Shown here piece by piece: positions 16,250 through 22,690 of a stretch of 22,690 nucleotides of DNA. The DNA comes from an uncultured Prevotellaceae bacterium. Its GTDB lineage: Bacteria > Bacteroidota > Bacteroidia > Bacteroidales > Bacteroidaceae. Position 1 is the first letter of the stretch. Each line of letters starts with the position of its first letter. Under the pieces are notes generated by a model, which ran no database searches, was not told the origin of the DNA, and saw nothing but the letters and a program-made list of their open reading frames with translations. The translations under genes were made by a program, and so were the position numbers. Location of the stretch: contig CALAVF010000060.1 of assembly GCA_937892315.1 (NCBI GenBank), positions 1 to 22,690 on the forward strand, written 5' to 3'.

Positions 16250-17425
16250 ATGAAGAAAAATTTCCTTATCATGGGTCTCCTCGCATTGGGACTCGGCTTC
16301 ACGACTACTTCTTGTAGCGATGATGATGATGACAATGAAATCACTGAAGAAGAGGCACAAAACCTCGACTACACTTCTGACAATGCTGCCGCATGGGGCA
16401 ACTACGCAGTCAATGTGGCAATGCTGCTCTCTCAGGATTCACAGAATCTTTACGATGAGTGGGAAAGCGATTTCGCTGCTGCCTTCAAGGGTCATACCTC
16501 AGGTTCTGGCTACTCTTCAGCCAACGCTTGCGTTCAGCAGATTATCGAAGGTTGTATCGACATCGCCAACGAGGTAGGTACAGCCAAGATTGGTGAGCCT
16601 TACGACTATTGGAAGGCAGGTCAGGAAAATCAGGCTCTCTACGCAGTGGAGTCATGGTATTCTTGGCACTCTCGTGATGACTACAAGAACAACATCCTCT
16701 CGATTGCCAACTCTGTTTTGGGTATGCGTCTGGATGGCGACCCATCTAAGTTCAACTACAAAGCCGTCGGTACCGATTCACACAGCATTATCGTTGCAAG
16801 TATGCAGAATGCCAACCTGCTGCAACCATCTATCAAAGTATGGCAGAACATTTGTGCTGCATGGACTGCCATCGACAACATTCCACAGCCTTTCCGCAAC
16901 AACATCGGTTCTACAGAGACAGAAGAGGCAATGGAAGCATGTGCAGCATTGGTGGAAAGTCTTGAAACACTGAACGGTCTGATTGGCAATAACCTCTCTG
17001 AAGAAGATGCTCAGGCAATTGTCAACCAGTTTGTTGACGAGGTGGCTATGCCGACTTACGCAGACCTCGTTACCAAGAACAACGCTTTGCTGACGACTGT
17101 GAGAACACTTCAGGCTAACCCATCCAACACAAACTTCTCCAACGCTTGTGCTGCTTGGCTCGCTGCCCGTCAGCCATGGGAGACTTCTGAGGCATTCCTC
17201 TTCGGTCCTGTATCAGAACTGGGTCTTGACCCCAACATGGACTCTTGGCCACTCGATGCAGTGGGCATTGCCAACCTGCTAAAGTCTCAAAAGTGGTCTG
17301 AGATGGAGTGGAAGGGTGACTACGACGAGGATGATGAGGCTATCGAAGCCGCTCAGTCTCTCCGTGGTTTCCACACGCTGGAGTACCTGCTCTTCAAGAA
17401 CGGTCAGCCACGTACTGTAAAATAA
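16250..17425 (+). CDS. Imelysin-family lipoprotein (IrpA/EfeO-like iron-binding)
   Basis: This is a 391-residue lipoprotein of the imelysin (formerly peptidase M75) family, whose members include IrpA and the EfeO/EfeM iron-uptake proteins. The signal peptide ends at TTTSC with the lipid on Cys22. SDDDDDNE follows, matching the Bacteroidetes lipoprotein export signal for display on the cell surface. The family hallmark GxHxxE is GFHTLE (373-378), and the second conserved stretch is ARQPWETSEAFLFGPVSELG (307-326). The rest is largely helical, consistent with the two helical bundles of the family. It sits between a porin and the di-heme oxidoreductase gene, a pairing known from other bacteria as IrpA-IrpB. 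Iron binding is inferred from the family; imelysins are no longer thought to be active peptidases. Confidence 0.92.
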   Translation: MKKNFLIMGLLALGLGFTTTSCSDDDDDNEITEEEAQNLDYTSDNAAAWGNYAVNVAMLLSQDSQNLYDEWESDFAAAFKGHTSGSGYSSANACVQQIIEGCIDIANEVGTAKIGEPYDYWKAGQENQALYAVESWYSWHSRDDYKNNILSIANSVLGMRLDGDPSKFNYKAVGTDSHSIIVASMQNANLLQPSIKVWQNICAAWTAIDNIPQPFRNNIGSTETEEAMEACAALVESLETLNGLIGNNLSEEDAQAIVNQFVDEVAMPTYADLVTKNNALLTTVRTLQANPSNTNFSNACAAWLAARQPWETSEAFLFGPVSELGLDPNMDSWPLDAVGIANLLKSQKWSEMEWKGDYDEDDEAIEAAQSLRGFHTLEYLLFKNGQPRTVK

Positions 17426-17460
17426 ACTTTAACTTTAGATAATAATTTGTTAGTTACCCA

Positions 17461-17496
17461 GTGGAGGCGGAAAATGCATGACATTTTCCCCTTCAC
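17461..17496 (+). promoter_or_regulatory. Intercistronic stem-loop between imelysin and oxidoreductase genes
   Basis: GGAAAATG pairs with CATTTTCC across the loop CATGA, and outer bases (GTG.AGG with CCTTCAC) extend the stem to about 14 bp. No T-run follows, so it is not a standard terminator and more likely stabilises or partly attenuates the operon mRNA. A near-promoter box TAACTTTA (17430-17437) lies just upstream. Confidence 0.45.
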
Positions 17497-17560
17497 TCTT
17501 GTGGTCTAATAAAGTTATTCATCAAAGAATTACACAAAAGAAGAACGTAAACATTTGTTT

Positions 17561-19114
17561 ATGAACAAATTGCTGAACAAAATAAATCTTTTCGCCATAC
17601 TTTCGGCGGCTTTGATGTTGACGACATCCTGCGATGACGACTCTGAAGGCATCGACACCTTTGTGGAGACTCATGCCAAAGATTTGGAGAACTATGCCCT
17701 CTCGGCTGGCACCTCTACCATCTTTTGGGACTCGTCAAAGGCTTACGACATCGATGCTGAATGGCTGTCAGGCACATACGCCACCCGTTTCCAACGTGGC
17801 AACAGTCTTTACGACAATGTGACCGACAACTATGGACCTGTATATGCTGGCTACTCGTGTGCCAGTTGCCACATGAACGCTGGACGTACCACGCCTGGCG
17901 TGTGGAACACCATCGGACAGGATGCCGACGGCACTCCCATCTATGGCTCGGGCACCAACGGAATGTCCGCTATGCTTGTCTATGTAGCCAGAAAGAACGG
18001 CGTTTTCTTCCAGAACTATGGCCGTGTGCTGCACGACCAAGCCATCTACGGAGTGACAGCAGAAGGAAAACTGCAAGTGCGTTGGGATTATCAGACCTTC
18101 CAGTTCCCCGATGGAGAAGAGTATGAACTGGCAAAGCCGAACTTTACGGTTGTGGAATGGTACAAGAAGATGTGGGACAGCGTGAAGAAAGATTCTGTCA
18201 CCATCAATCCCGAAGACCTTTTCTGCACAGTCCGCATCCCACTCCGCCATGTCGGCATGGGACAGATGATGGCGATTGACCGCAACGAGATTGAACAACT
18301 GGCAGCCAAGAGCAACTACCCTGAGTACGGCATCTCCGGCCGCTGCAACTACATCACCGAACGAGGCGTGACAGGTGTAGGCCTTTCCGGCAACAAAGCC
18401 CAGCACCTCGACTTGACGGTGGAACTTGGCTTCTCTTCCGACATGGGTGCAACCAACTCACGCTATCCAGAGGAGATTTGCGAGGGACAGTCGCAGATGA
18501 CACAAGGCTCGATGATGGGTCTTACATACGACCAACTCGACGTGCCCACCGAAGACATGGAGAACGTTGACCTCTATCTGCATAGTCTTGGTGTTCCTGC
18601 TCGACGTTTGGGCAGCAAGACCACCAACGTGACCTTCACCCATTCGGACGGCACTAAAGAAACGATGACCGAACGTGAGGCTGTACAAAAAGGCGAGCAG
18701 ATGTTCTATCAGGCAAAGTGCCACCTCTGCCATGTGACCACGCTGCACACTCGTCCACGTGGTGCGACATTGCTCAACGGCACCGAACTTCCTTGGCTCG
18801 GCAGTCAAACCATCCACCCCTATTCTGACTATCTGCTTCACGACATGGGTTCCGAAATCATGGGTGTAGGTCTCAACGACAACTACTCCAGCGGACTTGC
18901 TCGTGGCAACGAATGGCGTACCACCCCACTCTGGGGCATTGGTCTCCAGAAGAAGGTGAATGGCCACACCTACTTCCTGCATGACGGTCGTGCCCGCAAC
19001 TTCACCGAAGCCATCATGTGGCACGGCGGCGAAGGCGAGGCAAGCAAGAACCTCTTCAAGAAGATGGACAAAGCCGACCGCCAAGCCCTTCTCAAATTCC
19101 TCGAGTCTTTATAA
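17561..19114 (+). CDS. Di-heme oxidoreductase family lipoprotein (DUF1111, IrpB-like)
   Basis: This is a 517-residue c-type cytochrome of the di-heme oxidoreductase family, related to bacterial di-heme peroxidases and often paired with imelysins. The signal peptide ends at LTTSC (Cys24), and the next residues DDDSEG are acidic, suggesting surface display. Heme-attachment motifs are CASCH (100-104) and CHLCH (387-391). Conserved segments include the NAGRTTPGVW stretch, IPLRHVGMGQMMAID (226-240) and the C-terminal TTPLWGIGL and FLHDGRARNFTEAIMWHGGE (472-491) typical of the family. The likely role is a redox step on iron or an iron complex, inferred from context. The ATG at 17561 is preferred over a TTG at 17555. 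The next gene starts 30 bp downstream. Confidence 0.92.
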   Translation: MNKLLNKINLFAILSAALMLTTSCDDDSEGIDTFVETHAKDLENYALSAGTSTIFWDSSKAYDIDAEWLSGTYATRFQRGNSLYDNVTDNYGPVYAGYSCASCHMNAGRTTPGVWNTIGQDADGTPIYGSGTNGMSAMLVYVARKNGVFFQNYGRVLHDQAIYGVTAEGKLQVRWDYQTFQFPDGEEYELAKPNFTVVEWYKKMWDSVKKDSVTINPEDLFCTVRIPLRHVGMGQMMAIDRNEIEQLAAKSNYPEYGISGRCNYITERGVTGVGLSGNKAQHLDLTVELGFSSDMGATNSRYPEEICEGQSQMTQGSMMGLTYDQLDVPTEDMENVDLYLHSLGVPARRLGSKTTNVTFTHSDGTKETMTEREAVQKGEQMFYQAKCHLCHVTTLHTRPRGATLLNGTELPWLGSQTIHPYSDYLLHDMGSEIMGVGLNDNYSSGLARGNEWRTTPLWGIGLQKKVNGHTYFLHDGRARNFTEAIMWHGGEGEASKNLFKKMDKADRQALLKFLESL

Positions 19115-19144
19115 TTCCCAGAAACCTTATAATTCCACAAAAAA

Positions 19145-20359
19145 ATGAAATCACTCTATATCGCAGCCCTCGCTGCACTCACCTCGCTCACCGCATCGGC
19201 ACAGAGCGACAACTACGACGCTGATAACGGCGTTGTAACCATCGGAGCCGACCGTATGTTCCAAGTAGAGAGCAAAGACGGCAACTTCTCCTTCAAGCCC
19301 TACCTCATGCTTCAGACAGCCGCCAACTTCAACTACTACGACGATGAAGGTCTGGACAAGGCTTACAACCAAGACAACGTAGCCAACTCAGGCTTCTCTT
19401 TCCCCTACGCCGTGTTGGGTTTCACCGGTAAGGCATACAAGATTGTCACTTACAACCTCTCTATCAATGCCTCTCAGTCAGGCGGTGCCCTGCTTCAGCA
19501 AGCATGGTTCGACGTGAAAGCAAGCAACGCTTTCGCCGTCAGAGTGGGTAAGTTCAAGACTCCATTCAGCCACGCCTACCTGACCACACTGGGCGAAACT
19601 CTCATGCCCAATCTGCCCACTTCTCTCACCGCCACCACCATCATGCCATACGCCCTCAACGCCGTCACCCCAAAGATTGGCACAGGCTTCGACCTCGGCG
19701 TGATGGCTCATGGTAAGATTGGCAAGTGGTGGGGCTATGAAGCAGGACTCTTCAACGGCACAGGTGCAACCGTCAACACTGCCACCAAGACACTGTCCGA
19801 CGACTGGCACATCCCTTCTCTGCTCTATGCTACACGTTTCACATGGGCACCTATGGGTCCCATGCCTGCCACACAAGGCAATCCTAAACTCTTGAAAGAA
19901 AACAAATTCCAGTTGGCAGCATCTGCCAATGTCAACGTAGAGAGTGAAAGCGAAAGCACCAACGACACTCGCTACGGGCTTGAAGCCACATGGCTCTACA
20001 AGAAACTCTACCTCGGTGCCGAGTTCTACTACATGAACATCGACTTCACCGACCGTCAGAAAATCAGCGACCACTTCAACTACCTCGGCGGCTACGTGCA
20101 GGGCGGCTACTTTGTGGCACCACAGACACAGGTGGCACTTCGCTACGACTTCCTCGACCGCAACGGCACTGACAAGGACGGTTTTCTCAACATGCCAGCC
20201 GTTGGTATCAACTACTTCATCAAGGGTACAGGCCTGAAACTCTCCGCCATGTATCAGTACATCGGTCGCACAGGTCACGAAACCCAACTCGACCGCGACA
20301 ACGACGACCTCGGCGTAGCCAAGCACTCCGCCACCATCATGCTTCAGTACACATTCTAA
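19145..20359 (+). CDS. OprP/OprO-like outer-membrane porin
   Basis: This is a 404-residue beta-barrel protein with a signal peptide (1-19, LTASA before Gln20) and a C-terminal Phe (ATIMLQYTF), a standard barrel-assembly signal. The segments LLQQAWFDVKASNAFAVRVG and GKFKTPFS (135-142) are the hallmark of the phosphate-selective porin O/P family, and alternating strands run throughout. In Bacteroidetes this family covers many substrates, so phosphate is not implied. It is located between the di-heme oxidoreductase and cytochrome c lipoprotein genes with gaps of about 30 bp, which suggests a role in the same iron or redox system. It is the second barrel of the operon and differs from the first in sequence. 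Confidence 0.87.
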   Translation: MKSLYIAALAALTSLTASAQSDNYDADNGVVTIGADRMFQVESKDGNFSFKPYLMLQTAANFNYYDDEGLDKAYNQDNVANSGFSFPYAVLGFTGKAYKIVTYNLSINASQSGGALLQQAWFDVKASNAFAVRVGKFKTPFSHAYLTTLGETLMPNLPTSLTATTIMPYALNAVTPKIGTGFDLGVMAHGKIGKWWGYEAGLFNGTGATVNTATKTLSDDWHIPSLLYATRFTWAPMGPMPATQGNPKLLKENKFQLAASANVNVESESESTNDTRYGLEATWLYKKLYLGAEFYYMNIDFTDRQKISDHFNYLGGYVQGGYFVAPQTQVALRYDFLDRNGTDKDGFLNMPAVGINYFIKGTGLKLSAMYQYIGRTGHETQLDRDNDDLGVAKHSATIMLQYTF

Positions 20360-20386
20360 CACATGACGATTCATTCGATACATAGC

Positions 20387-21127
20387 ATGAAAAAGTCCAT
20401 CACATTCATTGCCGCACTCTGCACCCTCGGCTTGTCAGTCACGGCTTGCGTCGACGGCCATGTGGACGGCCCCGTCTATGAACACACTTCCGACGGCTAC
20501 GAAGAGCAGATTACGGGCACCTTCAAGAGTCTCGACACATGGACAGGAGCCTATTCGGTCGTGGCTGGAGCCTTCGACGACGAAAGCGAATACTCGCTCA
20601 TCCAGAAAGTGCTGCCATCCTCTGCCACCGACTCCACCACGGAAGTCATCACCCTATCCAACGTGTCTATCGACTCCAAGACCCTCGAGATAGCCGTGGT
20701 CAATACCCTCCGCAAGCGTATTGCCACCATCTACAGTTACGACATTCCAGAGAATCAACGCCTCGACGATACCATCAAAATCGACGTGGGCACACTCAAT
20801 GTCGGCATGTTCGGAACCATCGACCAGTTCATCTTCCAAGGCACAGGCACCAACTGCTCCCGTTGCCACAGCAGTGCCGAAGGAGCAGGACACCTCGACC
20901 TCACCACAGCCAACGCCTACGCATCCTTGGTTGGCAAGACTGCCTATAAGGACAGCACCCAGACACGCGTCCTCCCAGGAGATGCCGAGGGCAGTTTCCT
21001 CTACAAAGTCATCACCAAAGGAGACGAACACGTCAGTTACTCACATCAGGGACTTTTCACCGACGAGAAATATGCCGCATTCCTCGACATCATCGCCTCG
21101 TGGATTAACGGTGGAGCCAAAGAATAA
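20387..21127 (+). CDS. Monoheme cytochrome c lipoprotein
   Basis: This is a 246-residue lipoprotein with signal sequence 1-20 and a lipid-bearing Cys21 (SVTAC). Residues about 40-145 form a probable beta-rich domain that I do not recognise. A small cytochrome c domain follows with one CSRCH motif (157-161) and the usual C-terminal helix ending FLDIIASWINGGAKE. No Met follows residue 141, so the normal Met heme ligand is absent; H216 or H220 in GDEHVSYSHQG could replace it. It probably passes electrons to or from the di-heme oxidoreductase. The ATG at 20387 begins directly on the signal sequence, whereas an in-frame ATG at 20363 would add eight residues that fit a lipoprotein signal less well. 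Confidence 0.85.
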   Translation: MKKSITFIAALCTLGLSVTACVDGHVDGPVYEHTSDGYEEQITGTFKSLDTWTGAYSVVAGAFDDESEYSLIQKVLPSSATDSTTEVITLSNVSIDSKTLEIAVVNTLRKRIATIYSYDIPENQRLDDTIKIDVGTLNVGMFGTIDQFIFQGTGTNCSRCHSSAEGAGHLDLTTANAYASLVGKTAYKDSTQTRVLPGDAEGSFLYKVITKGDEHVSYSHQGLFTDEKYAAFLDIIASWINGGAKE

Positions 21128-21152
21128 CCCCCCTCAGGACACAACAGAAGAG

Positions 21153-22604
21153 ATGAACAAGCAGAAGACCCTCCTACACATCCGTCGCACCTCCTTCGCC
21201 CTCTATGCGACACTCGTCGTCATCATGGCGATTGCGACCATTGTCGAAAACTACTACGGCACCGATTTCGCCCATCAGCACATCTACGAAGCCTGGTGGT
21301 TCATCGCTCTGTGGATAGCGGCACTTCTCACCACCCTTCCCTGTGTTCCCCGACACATTCAGGGCATCTGGCGACAGTTACGCCACCAGCGTACTGCCGC
21401 CACCGCCCTGCTGCTCTTTGCCACCACGGCACTGACGGCCGCCGAAGTACGCGTCACCGAACGGGCACAGGCAGATTCGCTCCGTACCCTGCAGGTCATC
21501 TACAACAACCGCATCTGCCCCCTCAACACCCCTGCACGCGACTTCGTCCTCAAACTCACCGGCAAACCCACCTTCCAAGGACTCACCGCCGAGCAGGTGT
21601 TCCTCTCCTGGGCACAATACCCCGAAGACTGGAAAGACGTTGAGATGATTAAAGTGAAAAAAGCGGCAGCCAGACACCAACTGGGCATCAAGGGCGACTA
21701 TGCCCGTTTCGCCGACTTTTTCGACGCACACGGCAACTACCGCCTTATCCCTGGAGACTTTCCCGACCTCGAAGACCGCCTTACCCTTGTGGTGCTCCTC
21801 ACCCAAGGAAAACTCTTCGACCCTCTGCCACGAGGCGTCCAACCCCTCTCCCCCCAGAAGGTACAGGCAGAAATCCTCTACAACGCCGTCCCTTGGGACA
21901 CCATCCTCTTCGCCTCCTGCTTCACCCTTGCGTTCCTCCTCTTCTTCCTCACCCTCCGGAAGAAGGCAGACACCCCGTGGGTACGCACATGCAGCACCAT
22001 CGTCAAGAGCCTCTTGACCCTGCTGCTCATCGTTTCATTAGGCATCCGCTGGTACATCTCTGAGCACATTCCGCTCTCCAACACCTACGAGACCCTGCTC
22101 GTCATCGCCCTCACGGCACTCGTCATTGCCAGCCTCACCCACAAAAACGCCATTCCCCCACTCCTCGTGGCAGGAGCCACCTTGCTCGTTGCCCACATCG
22201 GTGCCCTCGACCCACAAGTCACCTCGCTGATGCCCGCCTTGCAAAGCCCCTGGCTCTCCTCCCACGTCACCACCATCATGATATCCTATTGCCTCTTCGC
22301 CCTGCTCCTCTTCCGCCCCAACCGCACCATGCTCATCTGGGCAGAACTGCTGCTTGGCACAGGCATCCTCCTCGGCTCCATCTGGGCAAAGACCGCATGG
22401 GGCACCTACTGGAGTTGGGACCCCAAAGAGACCTGGGCACTCATCTCGCTCATCGTCTATATGTATCCACTCCACACCGCCACCCTCCCGTGGTTCCGCA
22501 GCGAAAGCCACCAGAAACTCTACCTCCGGCTGGCATTCCTCACCATCCTGATGACCTACTTCGGCTGCAACTACCTGCTCACAGGGATGCACAGTTATAA
22601 ATAA
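21153..22604 (+). CDS. ccsA: CcsA/ResC-type cytochrome c biogenesis protein
   Basis: This is a 483-residue inner-membrane protein of the system II pathway, which exports heme and attaches it to CxxCH motifs outside the inner membrane. The C-terminal half carries the WWD heme-handling motif (WGTYWSWDPKETWALI, 416-431) and the expected His residues: H305 (EHIPLSNTYE), H371 (SPWLSSHV) and H480 (GMHSY). Membrane segments lie at about 14-32, 48-66, 82-97 and then eight between 249 and 475. Residues 98-247 form an extracytoplasmic domain (YNNRICPLNTPARDFVLKLT) in place of a full ResB subunit. It starts 25 bp after the cytochrome gene and ends the operon, so it is likely dedicated to the two c-type cytochromes upstream. 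The ATG at 21153 is preferred over a 144-codon extension that overlaps the cytochrome gene. Confidence 0.93.
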   Translation: MNKQKTLLHIRRTSFALYATLVVIMAIATIVENYYGTDFAHQHIYEAWWFIALWIAALLTTLPCVPRHIQGIWRQLRHQRTAATALLLFATTALTAAEVRVTERAQADSLRTLQVIYNNRICPLNTPARDFVLKLTGKPTFQGLTAEQVFLSWAQYPEDWKDVEMIKVKKAAARHQLGIKGDYARFADFFDAHGNYRLIPGDFPDLEDRLTLVVLLTQGKLFDPLPRGVQPLSPQKVQAEILYNAVPWDTILFASCFTLAFLLFFLTLRKKADTPWVRTCSTIVKSLLTLLLIVSLGIRWYISEHIPLSNTYETLLVIALTALVIASLTHKNAIPPLLVAGATLLVAHIGALDPQVTSLMPALQSPWLSSHVTTIMISYCLFALLLFRPNRTMLIWAELLLGTGILLGSIWAKTAWGTYWSWDPKETWALISLIVYMYPLHTATLPWFRSESHQKLYLRLAFLTILMTYFGCNYLLTGMHSYK

Positions 22605-22607
22605 CTC

Positions 22608-22640
22608 AACTTTCGGAAGTTATCGCTTCGCTCGAAAGTT
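22608..22640. repeat. 8-bp inverted repeat after the CcsA gene
   Basis: AACTTTCG (22608-22615) and CGAAAGTT (22633-22640) are perfect reverse complements. Short AGTTAAAGA/AGTTAGAGA repeats follow. There is no T-run on the plus strand, so its role as a terminator is doubtful. Nothing else is visible up to the window end. Confidence 0.4.
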
Positions 22641-22690
22641 AAAGAAGTTAGAGAAGTTAAAGACGATACCAATTGCGGGGCTGCATCACA

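Noticed and set aside
15083..16360. 425-codon minus-strand ORF
   Set aside because: It is antisense to the porin gene and crosses the intergenic gap; its composition is that of a shadow frame with no domain.
20721..21152. N-terminal extension of the CcsA gene by 144 codons
   Set aside because: It overlaps the cytochrome c gene entirely, is low complexity, and the CcsA-like sequence begins only at the ATG at 21153.

Overview
The window looks like a chromosomal segment from a Bacteroidales bacterium, most likely Prevotella or a close relative. Several sequence features support this. Genes are preceded by the Bacteroidetes -7 promoter box TAnnTTTG, usually as TAACTTTG. A streptopain/interpain-type C10 protease is present. 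Lipoproteins carry acidic residues directly after the lipid-bearing Cys. FeoA and FeoB are fused in one gene. The species is inferred from gene content and not proven.

Left part (1-4530): the 5' two-thirds or so of a secreted C10 cysteine protease runs off the left edge on the minus strand. A short 23-bp tandem array separates it from a YbiT-like ABC-F ATPase. Next come a possible orphan T9SS sorting-domain tail, a cytidine deaminase (minus strand) and a secreted glucosaminidase with two LysM-like regions, which ends in a clear terminator.

Middle accessory part (4530-7650): about 1 kb without a convincing gene holds a degenerate but exactly phased 15-unit 23-bp array, followed by a promoter and a leader that ends in a terminator-like structure. 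An AT-rich three-gene unit follows: a VanZ-like membrane protein, a tiny lipoprotein and a PD40/TolB-like lipoprotein. It looks unlike its flanks and may be acquired.

Minus-strand block (7676-11845): reading leftwards, these are a hemerythrin-LuxR regulator, gmd, fcl and ispE. Gmd and Fcl convert GDP-mannose to GDP-L-fucose. IspE belongs to the MEP isoprenoid pathway.

Right part (12067-22604), all on the plus strand: a FeoA-FeoB ferrous iron transporter and a tiny Cys-rich FeoB-associated membrane protein end at a terminator. A new promoter then drives what looks like one operon: porin, imelysin lipoprotein (IrpA/EfeO-like), di-heme oxidoreductase lipoprotein (IrpB-like), a second OprP-like porin, a monoheme cytochrome c lipoprotein and a CcsA-type cytochrome c maturation protein. 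I infer an envelope iron acquisition and redox system: outer-membrane channels, probably surface-displayed iron-binding and heme proteins, a dedicated heme-attachment factor, and FeoB as the likely inner-membrane route. The divergent regulator keeps all six di-iron ligand positions of the NO/iron-stress protein YtfE and ends in a LuxR DNA-binding domain, so it is a candidate iron, NO or oxygen sensor for this locus. This combination is the most interesting content of the window.
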